A stretch of 64,000 nt of DNA. Source: Candidatus Chlamydia sanziniae. GTDB taxonomy: Bacteria > Chlamydiota > Chlamydiia > Chlamydiales > Chlamydiaceae. Location: NCBI RefSeq assembly GCF_001653975.1, contig NZ_CP014639.1, positions 620,001 through 684,000 of the forward strand, in the 5' to 3' direction. A program made the translations under genes and the position numbers. The notes beneath the pieces were generated by a model. It did not search any database, was not told the DNA's origin, and saw only the letters and a list, made by a program, of their open reading frames with translations. Shown one piece after another: positions 1 to 8,758 of the stretch (position 1 is its first letter; each line of letters begins with the position of its first letter).

Positions 1-1607
1 CTGTGTTTATGTATTGCAAAACGATGAGCTTCATCGCGTAGTACTTGAAAAAATTGTAATAATTTTGATGTTGGAGCTAACTGTAGACCTTGTGGATAAT
101 GTTCGCAAAAAATTTTTTCTTTTTTTAAAGAGCTACTGTGACTACGAGCTTCTTTAGCTATTGCTATAACGTCAATTCCAATAAGATTGCATGTTTGTAG
201 TATTTTTTTTGCTTTGGAATAATGCGCTTGTCCTCCATCAATCAAAATTATATCGGGGATAGAGGTTGTTAACGAACGGAATCTTCGTACAAGCACTTCC
301 TCTAAACTTGCCAAATCATTTTTGGCAGAGCCTGAAGTAATAGAGAATATTCGATAGTCCTTACGATTAAACGCATCATTTTCAAAAACAATATAAACAC
401 CTACTGGATGAGCTCCTTGCATATGAGCATTATCATAACATTCTATCCGATAGGGATTCTGATCTATATGTAGAATGCGCTTTATCTCCTCATAGGGGAG
501 CACTAATGAAGGGCCAGAAGTCGTAGCATAGATCTCAGCATTCTGATGAGCAAGAGTAAGAAGCTTTTTGCCGTAACCCGTTTTAGGGGAACGCAAACGG
601 GGCGGAGAATTCGCATTCAATACAATAGGAAGAGAAGGAAACTCTAAAGGTGTCGGAATAAGGATCTCTCTAGGAAGATGGGGTTGATTTAGATAGAATT
701 GTAAAATAAAGGAAGAAAGAAGATCACGGTCTTCTTGTGCGTTTTCAAGAAAAATAAAATGACGTGCTCCAAGTAGCCGCCCAGAACGGACATTGAGTAT
801 AGTGAGCACAGTTTGTCCTTGGCATCTATATAAACCTATAGCATCGATGTTTTGTACGTTGAACTTCTCTACATGTTGCTTTGCCATCGCACCCTTAATT
901 AAAGATAATGTCCGATAATGCATAGCCGCTTGTTCAAATTCTAATTTTTTAGAAGCTTTCTCCACGGCTTTTTCTAAAGCTTGAATCACTTTATCTATTT
1001 TACCTTTAAGAAAAAGAAGAGCTTTTTCTAAAGTTTCTTGATATTCTTCATGAGAACAAAGCCCCACACATGGAGCGAGACAGCGTTTCATTTCATAAAG
1101 AATGCAAGGGCGTTTTCGTAGAGAAAACTCTTGATTGGAACATGTTCTAAGAGGAAACCACTGACTAATTACTTCAAGAAGGGCTCGACAAGCTTCAGCA
1201 CTCACGTAAGGACCAAAAATTAATTGCTTTTTAGAGGAACTTAAAGCTTTAGTCCGAACAGCTTCAATTTTTGGCCAAGAATGAGTCAGAGCGACTGCTA
1301 GGCAAAAAAACGTTTTGTCGTCTTTTAGTAAAACATTATAGCGCGGACCATGCTGTTTGATTAGATTGTTTTCTAAGAGAAGCGCTTCCGTTTCATTAGA
1401 AACCACAATAGTTTCTATAGTTGCTGTTTTTTGCATTAAAAAAGGAATGCGTTCACGAGAATTACTTTGCTTGTGAAAGTATGTAGTCAAACGATTTCTA
1501 AGATTTTTTGCTTTCCCAATATAAAGAACACTGCCTTGGGTGTCTTTCATTAAATAAACCCCAGGAGCTGAAGGAACGAGTTTGGGAGAAAAGTCCTCAA
1601 CATGCAT
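1..1607 (-). CDS. uvrC: UvrABC system protein C (excinuclease subunit), 3' end outside window
   Basis: UvrC makes the two incisions on either side of a DNA lesion during nucleotide excision repair, acting with UvrA and UvrB in the cytoplasm. The gene reads leftward from an ATG at 1607 and stays open to the window edge, giving 535 codons; the C-terminal part (end of the RNase H-like domain and the HhH motifs) lies outside. The N-terminus carries a GIY-YIG nuclease domain, seen as PGVYLMKD followed by [13 protein letters not shown], with the Gly-Val-Tyr and Tyr-Ile-Gly elements about 15 residues apart. At the left edge the typical UvrC motif RDEAHRFAI is readable. The start lies 2 bases after the mutS stop on the same strand, so mutS and uvrC are probably co-transcribed as a repair operon. 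Confidence 0.95.
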   Translation of the reverse strand, partial: MHVEDFSPKLVPSAPGVYLMKDTQGSVLYIGKAKNLRNRLTTYFHKQSNSRERIPFLMQKTATIETIVVSNETEALLLENNLIKQHGPRYNVLLKDDKTFFCLAVALTHSWPKIEAVRTKALSSSKKQLIFGPYVSAEACRALLEVISQWFPLRTCSNQEFSLRKRPCILYEMKRCLAPCVGLCSHEEYQETLEKALLFLKGKIDKVIQALEKAVEKASKKLEFEQAAMHYRTLSLIKGAMAKQHVEKFNVQNIDAIGLYRCQGQTVLTILNVRSGRLLGARHFIFLENAQEDRDLLSSFILQFYLNQPHLPREILIPTPLEFPSLPIVLNANSPPRLRSPKTGYGKKLLTLAHQNAEIYATTSGPSLVLPYEEIKRILHIDQNPYRIECYDNAHMQGAHPVGVYIVFENDAFNRKDYRIFSITSGSAKNDLASLEEVLVRRFRSLTTSIPDIILIDGGQAHYSKAKKILQTCNLIGIDVIAIAKEARSHSSSLKKEKIFCEHYPQGLQLAPTSKLLQFFQVLRDEAHRFAIHKH

Positions 1608-1609
1608 AA

Positions 1610-4093
1610 CTAAAATAACGTAAGCTGCTGCATTTTATTGTGTATAGAGCGTACCGCTAATTCAGGGCCCTCTAATTGTCGTAAAATTTGTTGCGCTCTT
1701 GATATTACACAAAGCGGGAACCCTGCAATTCGTGCTACATGAATCCCAAAACTTTTTTGCGAATAACCTTTAAGAATTTCATATAGAAAAATAGGTTGAC
1801 CAGAATGTTCCTTAACTCCTGCATGAAAGTTGGCTACATGAGAGCAAAGCTTCTCTAAGTCAATCAATTCTCGATAATGTGTAGCAAATAGTGTTTTTGC
1901 TTTTTTACCTTCTGTGAAAAGGAGATACTCCACAACAGCTTGCGCAATCGCTAAGCCGTCATAAGTGCTCGTGCCTCGACCTACTTCATCCAAAATGACT
2001 AAAGAGCGATCAGTAACATTATGAAGAATGTTCGCTGTTTCACTCATCTCAACCATAAAAGTAGACATCCCTTTAGCAAGGTTATCAGCAGCCCCTATTC
2101 TTGTGAAAATTTTATCTACAATCCCAATATGAGCTTGCTTCGCAGGAATAAAAGACCCCATTTGTGCCATAATTACTAAAAGAGCTATCTGGCGGATATA
2201 CGTAGACTTTCCTGCCATATTCGGCCCTGTCAATAAAATCATTCGTATTTGCGAACCTTGCATTGCAATATCGTTAGGAATAAACTTTCCAGTACCAAGA
2301 AGAGTTTGTACTACAGGATGACAACCACAAGAAATCCATAAAATATCAGTATTGTCAACGCGAGGACGGCAGTACCCATGAATGTCAGCAAGTTCTGCAA
2401 GAGATAAAATGTAATCCGTGTCTGCAAGAGTTTGAGATAAATTGACAATTGCTGTACGTTGCTGTGAAATATGCGAACAAAGATCTTTAAATAATTGCGT
2501 CTCTAGTGCTTGCAATTTCTCAGAAATGTTAAACATGTCATCTTGAAATTCTTGAAGCTCCGCAGTAGTGAAACGTTCAGCATGCAAACGTGACTGACGA
2601 CGAATAAAACTTTTAGGAAGTTGTGGCGCAAATTCACTATGAACTTCAATGTAATAACCTAAAGCTTGAGCAAAACACACTTTAAGTTTTTTAATCCCTG
2701 TTTGTTCACGTATATCCTCTTGATATTTCCATACCCATTCTTGAGAATGCTCCCGGGTATAACGCAAGCGTTGCAACTCTTTATGAAAATCATCCATAAA
2801 AATGTTCCCTTCAGAGGGTCGTAAAGGAAGCTCTGCTTGCAGCGCCTGTGACAATAGTGTTATGAGTAAGGAAACTTCTGCAGATAAAATAAATTTGCCT
2901 TGGAAAAAGCTAGGGAGAGAGAAATCGGCAAATTGGTTATAAACTTGCACACTAGCAGATAAAGAATCTCGTAGCATACCTACATCTTTAGGCCCGGCTA
3001 ATCCTGTAGTAATTTTTGTTAACAAACGCTCTACGTCACGTACTTGACAAAGATAAGTTTTAATATTTTTTCTTAGCTTCGTATGGTTTAAAAGAAACTC
3101 AACAGCATCTTGACGTATAAGAATGTCATCTTGTTCATAGAAAGGACTCACCAAAGTTTGACGTAATAACCTTCCTCCCATTGGAGTGCACGTATGATCC
3201 ATAACATGTAATAAAGAACTTTTTCCCTGGAGATCTTGAAGAGGTGCTAATAATTCTAAATTTATCTGCGACGCGGTATCAATCAGTAATCTTTGCTGTT
3301 TCGCAGAAGTCTTAGGCACAGCAATATGTTGTGTAGGTAAAAGAAGCTTATCTTGAATATACGAAAGTAATCCCCCTGCCGCATTGATTCCAGGAACTAA
3401 GCCTTTAAGACCAAACCCATCCAAAGAGGCTACATGGAAATGAGCTGTGAGCTTTTTTGAAGCAAATTGATGTTCAAATGCCCAATCTGCATAGGTAGAC
3501 AATGTAAGCTTTAGGTGTTGTTGTAGTTGTTGCACTAAGGTAGTCTGTTTATTATAAAACTTGCTGCTAGCTAAAATTTCTGTAGGCCTTAAACGACAAA
3601 TCTGATCAGTAAGCTCTTTAATGTTTTCATGTTCTTCAATAAGAAAAGAACCTGTAGAAAGGTCTAAACAGGCAAAACCGAAAAGTGATCCTACGCGATT
3701 AATCCCAACAATATAGTTATTAGTTTTTTCGTGAAGCAGAGTAGAAGAAAGTAGTGTTCCTGGAGTGATACATCTTTGTAAATCACGAGTGATGGGACCA
3801 GGCTTTTTTATCTCCTTATTCTTGGGATCATCGAACTGCTCTGCAATGGCAACTTTGAACCCCTTACTAACCAAACGGTCAACATAATTATCAATAGCAA
3901 CTACGGGAACACCACTCATAGGTACCCCTTGTCTTTGCGTTAATGTAAGATCTAGGTATTGGGAAAGAAGTTCTGCATCATCATAAAAGGCTTCATAAAA
4001 ATCACCCATGCGAAATAAAAGAACAGAATCCCCTGCTTTTTTCTTACATTCATGCCATTGTTCAATCATTGGAGTGAGTTTTTTTATAGTCAT
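1610..4093 (-). CDS. mutS: DNA mismatch repair protein MutS
   Basis: MutS recognises mismatches and small loops and starts mismatch repair. The protein has 827 residues, close to the usual 800-860. Domain I begins near residue 8 and holds the mismatch-probing Phe-x-Glu motif in [13 protein letters not shown]. The C-terminal ATPase carries a Walker A site GPNMAGKST, a Walker B region ending in [13 protein letters not shown], and an FATHYREL segment, all diagnostic of MutS ATPases. The ATG at 4093 fits the family N-terminus (PMIEQW follows within ten residues). Its TAG stop at 1610-1612 lies 2 bases before the uvrC start, and dnaG is transcribed divergently from the other side. MutL is not in this window. 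Confidence 0.97.
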   Translation of the reverse strand: MTIKKLTPMIEQWHECKKKAGDSVLLFRMGDFYEAFYDDAELLSQYLDLTLTQRQGVPMSGVPVVAIDNYVDRLVSKGFKVAIAEQFDDPKNKEIKKPGPITRDLQRCITPGTLLSSTLLHEKTNNYIVGINRVGSLFGFACLDLSTGSFLIEEHENIKELTDQICRLRPTEILASSKFYNKQTTLVQQLQQHLKLTLSTYADWAFEHQFASKKLTAHFHVASLDGFGLKGLVPGINAAGGLLSYIQDKLLLPTQHIAVPKTSAKQQRLLIDTASQINLELLAPLQDLQGKSSLLHVMDHTCTPMGGRLLRQTLVSPFYEQDDILIRQDAVEFLLNHTKLRKNIKTYLCQVRDVERLLTKITTGLAGPKDVGMLRDSLSASVQVYNQFADFSLPSFFQGKFILSAEVSLLITLLSQALQAELPLRPSEGNIFMDDFHKELQRLRYTREHSQEWVWKYQEDIREQTGIKKLKVCFAQALGYYIEVHSEFAPQLPKSFIRRQSRLHAERFTTAELQEFQDDMFNISEKLQALETQLFKDLCSHISQQRTAIVNLSQTLADTDYILSLAELADIHGYCRPRVDNTDILWISCGCHPVVQTLLGTGKFIPNDIAMQGSQIRMILLTGPNMAGKSTYIRQIALLVIMAQMGSFIPAKQAHIGIVDKIFTRIGAADNLAKGMSTFMVEMSETANILHNVTDRSLVILDEVGRGTSTYDGLAIAQAVVEYLLFTEGKKAKTLFATHYRELIDLEKLCSHVANFHAGVKEHSGQPIFLYEILKGYSQKSFGIHVARIAGFPLCVISRAQQILRQLEGPELAVRSIHNKMQQLTLF

Positions 4094-4320
4094 GATCTAA
4101 TTCGGGAAAAATATTTTTATTCTAAAACATGAATTATTTTTTGATGACTCTGATACAAATAAGTTCATGTGCAGTCTATGAATATGCGTCAAATATGGTC
4201 CAAAGAATCTAGCAAAAAATAAAATTCCATAAGATTTTGCCAACCTTTTGCTTGGCATCTTACTACATTCATTCTTCTAGATCAAGAAAGGAACTCTCAC
4301 GGCTTTTTTGTCTAAATGAA

Positions 4321-4342
4321 GAGAAGGCGGTGCCTTTCTTTT
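4321..4342 (+). terminator. Hairpin with T-rich tail in the leader upstream of dnaG
   Basis: AAGGC and GCCTT form a stem over a 3-base loop, followed by TCTTTT, giving the look of a short intrinsic terminator on the plus strand. No plus-strand gene lies upstream in this window, so it may end a short transcript or act as an attenuator in the dnaG leader; it lies about 45 bases before the dnaG start. The stem is short, so this is tentative. The rest of the mutS-dnaG gap (4094-4388) shows no ORF or RNA gene that I recognise. Confidence 0.3.
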
Positions 4343-4388
4343 AAACCTACGGGTATGGCATAACTATGACATACACCATGTATCCTCT

Positions 4389-6170
4389 ATGTATACAGAA
4401 GAAAGTTTAGATAATTTAAGACATAGCATTGATATTGTCGATGTTCTTTCTGAACATCTTCATTTGAAGCGTAGTGGCGCGACATATAAGGCTTGTTGTC
4501 CTTTCCATATTGAAAAAACTCCTTCATTCCTTGTAAATCCTACAGGAGCATACTATCACTGTTTTGGATGCGGAGTTCATGGAGATGCTATTGCATTCTT
4601 AATGCAATATTTAGGCTACTCTTTTACAGAAGCTGTTCTAGTCTTATCTAAGAAGTTTCATGTCGATCTAGTCATCAAGCCTACAGAATTTAAGAATAAC
4701 CTTCCCATAGGAATAAAAGAACAACTACGTAATATCAATAGCGAAACAGAAAAGTTTTTTCGATACTGCCTCTATTGCTTGCCTGAAGGACAGAAGGCTT
4801 TGCAATACCTATATCATCGTGGATTCTCTCCAGATACTATAGATCGTTTTCGTTTAGGCTATGGGCCCGAGGAATCTGTATTTCTTCAAGGCATGCAAGA
4901 TCGGCAGTTGTCACGAAAACAATTGCAAGATGCGGGCTTTTTTGGAAAAAAATGGTTTTTATTTTCTCGGCGAATTATTTTTCCTATTCACGATGCGCTA
5001 GGACATACTGTTGGCTTTTCTTCACGAAAATTTTTAGAAAACGCACAGGGCAGTAAATATGTCAATACTCCTGAGACTCCAATTTTTAAAAAATCACGTA
5101 TTCTTTTTGGGCTAAATTTTTCACGTAGACGGATTGCTAAAGAAAAGAAAGCAATTTTAGTAGAAGGACAAGCAGATTGTCTCCAAATGATCGACTTTGG
5201 ATTTAATTGTACCCTAGCTGCTCAGGGAACGGCTTTTACGGAAGAACACGTCAAAGAATTGACTAAATTGGGTGTGCTGAAAGTTTTTCTCCTCTTCGAT
5301 AGTGATGAAGCAGGGAATAAAGCTGTTCTACGCGTCGGTGATCTATGTCAAGTTGCAGGCATCGCCGTATTCGTTTGTCAACTACCCGAAGGTTATGACC
5401 CCGATTCCTTTCTTATGCAAAAAGGAAGTACAGCACTAATTGCCTTGCTCGAAAAAAGTAAAGATTATCTCACTTTTCTTGTTAGTAAGAAAGTTCAAGC
5501 GTGTCCAACTTTTACTCCTAGAGAAAAAGCTGTAATTGTCGAAGAAGTTATTCGACAAATTAAACAGTGGGGCAATCCTATTTTTGTCTATGAACATCTT
5601 AAACAACTGGCCTCGTTGATGACAATCCCTGAAGATATGGTGCTTGCTCTGGCAAAGCCTCAGATACAAAGAGAAAGGCCTGTTACCTCAAAACAGAAAA
5701 TACCCATAATCCATCCTGATGTTATTATAGAGACGGATGTGATTCGATGTTTGCTTTTTTGTAAAGCTTCAGAACATAAAATTCTTTATACAGCAAAACA
5801 CTATTTTGTTCCTGAGGATTTCAAATATCAAGAATGCCGGCAGTTGTTTACTTTCCTCATACATTATTACGAAACACATCATAAAAGGGCTGTTCTTGAC
5901 GAAGCTTTAGCTATGCTCACTGATAAGACCATTATCGAACTGTTAACAAAACGTCGATTCAATCTAGATATCCTAGATTTTGTTGCAGTTCAATCTTTTC
6001 AAAAACTTGCTGATAGGCAATGGCGACAGCAATGCCATTCCCGTACACAATTTCCTCAGCAGAGTAATGAGAGAAAACTAGCAATTCTAGAAGACTATGT
6101 TCAAATTCAGAAAGATAAAATAACAATCACTCTGATTGATCCTAAGGAAGAGGTTCATTTTTCCTCATAA
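4389..6170 (+). CDS. dnaG: DNA primase DnaG
   Basis: DnaG synthesises RNA primers at the replication fork in association with the DnaB helicase. The 593-residue protein has the standard order: an N-terminal CHC2 zinc finger with ligands Cys37, His40, Cys58 and Cys61 (CPFH, then CFGC), a primase core, and a TOPRIM domain recognised by the acidic VEGQADCLQM motif and the LLFDSDEAGNKA motif. The C-terminal third (about 420-593) is divergent, as expected for the helicase-binding region. The ATG at 4389 places the zinc finger at the normal distance from the N-terminus. It is read divergently from mutS. A 14-base perfect palindrome (6167-6180) covers the stop codon. Confidence 0.96.
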   Translation: MYTEESLDNLRHSIDIVDVLSEHLHLKRSGATYKACCPFHIEKTPSFLVNPTGAYYHCFGCGVHGDAIAFLMQYLGYSFTEAVLVLSKKFHVDLVIKPTEFKNNLPIGIKEQLRNINSETEKFFRYCLYCLPEGQKALQYLYHRGFSPDTIDRFRLGYGPEESVFLQGMQDRQLSRKQLQDAGFFGKKWFLFSRRIIFPIHDALGHTVGFSSRKFLENAQGSKYVNTPETPIFKKSRILFGLNFSRRRIAKEKKAILVEGQADCLQMIDFGFNCTLAAQGTAFTEEHVKELTKLGVLKVFLLFDSDEAGNKAVLRVGDLCQVAGIAVFVCQLPEGYDPDSFLMQKGSTALIALLEKSKDYLTFLVSKKVQACPTFTPREKAVIVEEVIRQIKQWGNPIFVYEHLKQLASLMTIPEDMVLALAKPQIQRERPVTSKQKIPIIHPDVIIETDVIRCLLFCKASEHKILYTAKHYFVPEDFKYQECRQLFTFLIHYYETHHKRAVLDEALAMLTDKTIIELLTKRRFNLDILDFVAVQSFQKLADRQWRQQCHSRTQFPQQSNERKLAILEDYVQIQKDKITITLIDPKEEVHFSS

Positions 6171-6361
6171 AGATCTTTATATTGCCCTCTATAAAAAGAC
6201 ATTCTCTACATATCTTGTAAAGATTTTTTGTTTTTCTAATATCTAAAAACTAAAAATCGGAGAACCTTTTTTAATTTCTATTTAATAGTGATATAAAGAT
6301 TGAAATTTTAACAAAATCAATGTAAAATAATTATCCTAATTTATTTTTATTATAGGTTTTT

Positions 6362-6628
6362 ATGAAACTCTTTAAGTTTTTTTTACCTATTCTAAGTTTA
6401 GTTTTTTGCTTTTTGAATATCGCCTCAATTTCCAACTACTCAAAAGGATTGCTTCTGTCAGAAACAATCGGATTGTCGGCATTAAAGACGACCACCTTGT
6501 CTCAAGAGGCACAGGAGTTAGCCAAAACTTTAGGATATGGATTTGGAATGTCATCCTTTTTCTATGAGTGGCAAACACAACAATGGATGGAAATCGAACA
6601 TTTAATAACCCAAAATGAGGTGATCTAA
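6362..6628 (+). CDS. Small hypothetical protein with N-terminal signal or anchor segment
   Basis: An 88-residue ORF whose first ~28 residues are strongly hydrophobic after Lys2 and Lys5 (KLFKFFLPILSLVFCF), which looks like a Sec signal peptide or a single membrane anchor. The remaining ~60 residues are polar and match no family that I can name. An AGG five bases before the ATG gives a plausible ribosome binding site. It follows dnaG by about 190 bases and precedes the CT795-like genes; a small gene recalled as CT794.1 sits here in C. trachomatis, but homology is not shown. The region around it is poorly conserved and decaying, so it could be a truncated copy of something longer. Confidence 0.5.
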   Translation: MKLFKFFLPILSLVFCFLNIASISNYSKGLLLSETIGLSALKTTTLSQEAQELAKTLGYGFGMSSFFYEWQTQQWMEIEHLITQNEVI

Positions 6629-6971
6629 GCTTGCCATATCTTTTTCATCGTACTTTTATTCACTTGTATCAACGACCAGTTTTGTACAATATAACTAAAA
6701 CAGTTTTCTCTATACTCATATCCAAACTCCACAATTTAACGGGTACCTTGTTCTAGGACCCGATCTAACGCGTCGTACCTCACACGATAGTTTACTAATT
6801 TCTTAGTAATTCTACCTACGTTGTCTTGTATTTTAGTTTTCTTATTTTGCGAAAGCTAAAATTATTTATTCCTATGTTTTTTGAAATACAAAATTTTTTA
6901 GGAGTAAATTAACGTTAACATAATTAAAATGTTGTTTTTTCTCAAAAAACATGGATTAGAGGAATTGTATA
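6629..6971 (+). other. Intergenic stretch, no gene supported
   Basis: These 343 bases between two small secreted-protein ORFs hold no ORF of convincing length. A 42-codon frame opens at TTG 6631 behind a good AGGTGAT, but its composition is unremarkable and it ends without recognisable features. From about 6840 the sequence becomes very AT-rich, as is common before promoters, and an AGAGGA at 6958-6963 serves the next gene. Confidence 0.6.
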
Positions 6972-7439
6972 GTGTTTCGTTATTCTTGTATGATGCTTAG
7001 TATATTTCTTGGAGTACTTAATGCAGCGCAAGCAGACACTCAGCTTGAGCACTCTGTAAACTGGCCTACACACTTGAAAGCTGCTAAAGATTCACAGCTT
7101 TTTTGTAATTTTGAAGCGGCTTATACCGACGCCCTCGCTCATAATAAGCGTAGTATTCTGGTATTTTTCTCTCATCACTCGACAACAAAATTTGATTCTC
7201 TTATCGGGGACTCCTTTTCCCTCCCCCCCCTAGTCGGCAATAATCTTAACGTTGTTGTTATGATGCCGGGCTTAATTAGCCCTCTCGATTTTTTTTTAAA
7301 ACTGGATCCCGTAATCATCTACATGAGTGATTTTGCTTTCATATTTCCTGAGATAGAGAATTATAAAGACCCTTGCCTATGCTATATCTTTATAAATGAA
7401 GAAGGTCAACCGGAATGCACCGCTATTCATAGAGTATAA
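6972..7439 (+). CDS. CT795-like secreted protein, GTG start
   Basis: A 155-residue protein with a Sec-type signal peptide (hydrophobic stretch MLSIFLGVLNAAQA, likely cleaved after AQA). GTG at 6972 is chosen because AGAGGA lies eight bases upstream. The mature part has a thioredoxin-like layout: a helix with AYTDAL, then a strand SILVFF, a second strand NVVVMM and a late strand CYIFINEEG. By position (after dnaG, before glyQS) and architecture it matches the chlamydial CT795 family, whose C. trachomatis member is known to be exported to the host cytosol by a Sec-dependent route. The coding sequence contains a C8 tract at 7223-7230. The end looks abrupt compared with the downstream paralogue and may reflect a frameshift. 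Function is unknown. Confidence 0.6.
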   Translation: MFRYSCMMLSIFLGVLNAAQADTQLEHSVNWPTHLKAAKDSQLFCNFEAAYTDALAHNKRSILVFFSHHSTTKFDSLIGDSFSLPPLVGNNLNVVVMMPGLISPLDFFLKLDPVIIYMSDFAFIFPEIENYKDPCLCYIFINEEGQPECTAIHRV

Positions 7440-7522
7440 CGGGGACAGGAATTGCCTATCTTTTAAACAGGTCCTTTTGCCATACTATTCGACAACATTT
7501 TCAATGGAATTGGGAACTTTTT

Positions 7523-8101
7523 ATGCGCGCTATATTATTTTTATTATCATTGTTATTGATATTACCAGCGGTCGGTAATGGGGAGGATGACGTATCTACT
7601 TTTGAAAACCAAAATCAAGAAGAGAAACACGAAGATCAACAAAAAGCAGTTTCATCATCTATGTACGACTCTTATTTGGAAGGCCTCACAGCTGCACGGC
7701 AGGAAAACAAACCTTTAGTTTTCGTTGTGTTAAATAATCAACTTCAGTCTGATTCAACCGTGGGAACATGTAATATATGTAGTCTTCTAGCTGCTTCTTT
7801 ACAAGCTTCTTATCTTGGCGATATAGCAAGTATTGTTGTTTTGTGTTTTCCAGAGGCCTCACATCCAGTATATCCTCCAATGCCCAACTCAGTGCATGAA
7901 CGTATCACAGAGTTTAAAAATTACTTCCCCGACACTCAATTTCCCGAAGGCATGTGTGTAGTTGTCATTGGCTTAGATGAAGATGAATTTGGAAAAAAAT
8001 ACGAAGAGATTTGGGAAATTACTCCCATAGGTTCGGAATTCATGAAAGAATATTGTTTGGTATCTGATTTTGAAAATAAGAACGCTGTTTGTTTGAACTG
8101 A
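7523..8101 (+). CDS. CT795-like secreted protein (second copy)
   Basis: A 192-residue protein with a clear signal peptide (MRAILFLLSLLLILPAVGNG) followed by an acidic, Gln/Glu-rich linker (residues ~22-45) and a globular domain. The pattern Y-x-x-x-L, ENKPLVFVVL, then IVVLCF and CVVVIG resembles a thioredoxin-like fold without a CxxC active site; a Cys-x-x-Cys does occur in GTCNICS but not at the end of the first strand where thioredoxins have it. The arrangement of strands parallels the protein at 6972-7439, suggesting tandem paralogues. The frame is open upstream of the ATG back to a stop at about 7429, so the two genes are tightly packed. Probably exported; function unknown. Confidence 0.65.
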   Translation: MRAILFLLSLLLILPAVGNGEDDVSTFENQNQEEKHEDQQKAVSSSMYDSYLEGLTAARQENKPLVFVVLNNQLQSDSTVGTCNICSLLAASLQASYLGDIASIVVLCFPEASHPVYPPMPNSVHERITEFKNYFPDTQFPEGMCVVVIGLDEDEFGKKYEEIWEITPIGSEFMKEYCLVSDFENKNAVCLN

Positions 8102-8125
8102 TTTAGCAGTGATTAACTTTATTAG

Positions 8126-8663
8126 AGAAAGGGGGAAGGGCTTTCTTATACTGCTTATACCTCTATTTCATTACGACTCCATCGTTATATTACTGCAGGT
8201 AATGAGGAAACTCTCCTTGTTTTTGATAAAAGTAAGCAGAATCAAAAATATCAAGAGCAATTCTTAGAAGAGGCAGCTTCTAAATTCTCTATATTCCACT
8301 CTTATCCTAAAGGTCGTGGAGGAAAAATTTTAATTGTACTATGTGATTGCTACACTCCTTTTCTAGACAATAACTATACATAGGGACAAAGGGACAGGAG
8401 TTCATAGAAGATTTTCTTCGTATACAATCTTGGGATTCTAATTGTTATATTTTTGCAGTAGCTTCTATTGTTCTTTTTCTCTCAAATCCGAAACTGCAGT
8501 CAAATTCGGTGGATTCCGTTTATTGAGGAATTCAAACATCCTTTTCCAGGAATCCCCTGTGAATGACAGTGGCTACGTGTATATGATGGACCCTGGAGGT
8601 AACTTAGGAGGGCCCTGGAAACATTATAGATATCAGATCCATAGATTTAAAGACTCTATTTAA
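8126..8663 (+). pseudogene. Decayed coding remnant next to the CT795-like genes
   Basis: Three open stretches in different frames follow one another with no usable start: 8126-8383 (86 codons, containing NEETLLVFDKSKQNQKYQEQ and KILIVLCD), 8383-8526 (FIEDFLRIQSWDSN), and the tail of 8442-8663. The first piece has the helix-strand-strand look of the two upstream secreted proteins, so it may be a third family member broken by frameshifts. None of the pieces has a ribosome binding site. It could instead be a remnant of an unrelated gene. Confidence 0.45.
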
Positions 8664-8758
8664 ATTTAAATTAACTAAAACTAATAAAATGATGGGACTT
8701 TATAAAATATGGAAGATTTAATTAATTTTCCTGAGGTGTAGCTGATGCCTGATAAAAA

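Noticed and set aside
6631-6759. 42-codon TTG ORF after the small hypothetical gene
   Set aside because: Good AGGTGAT but short, with random-looking composition and no support from context.
7396-7578. 60-codon ORF bridging the two CT795-like genes
   Set aside because: It overlaps both genes in a third frame, has no ribosome binding site and no recognisable features.
8442-8663. 73-codon ORF as an intact gene
   Set aside because: It overlaps an open piece in another frame, lacks a ribosome binding site and looks like part of a decayed sequence.
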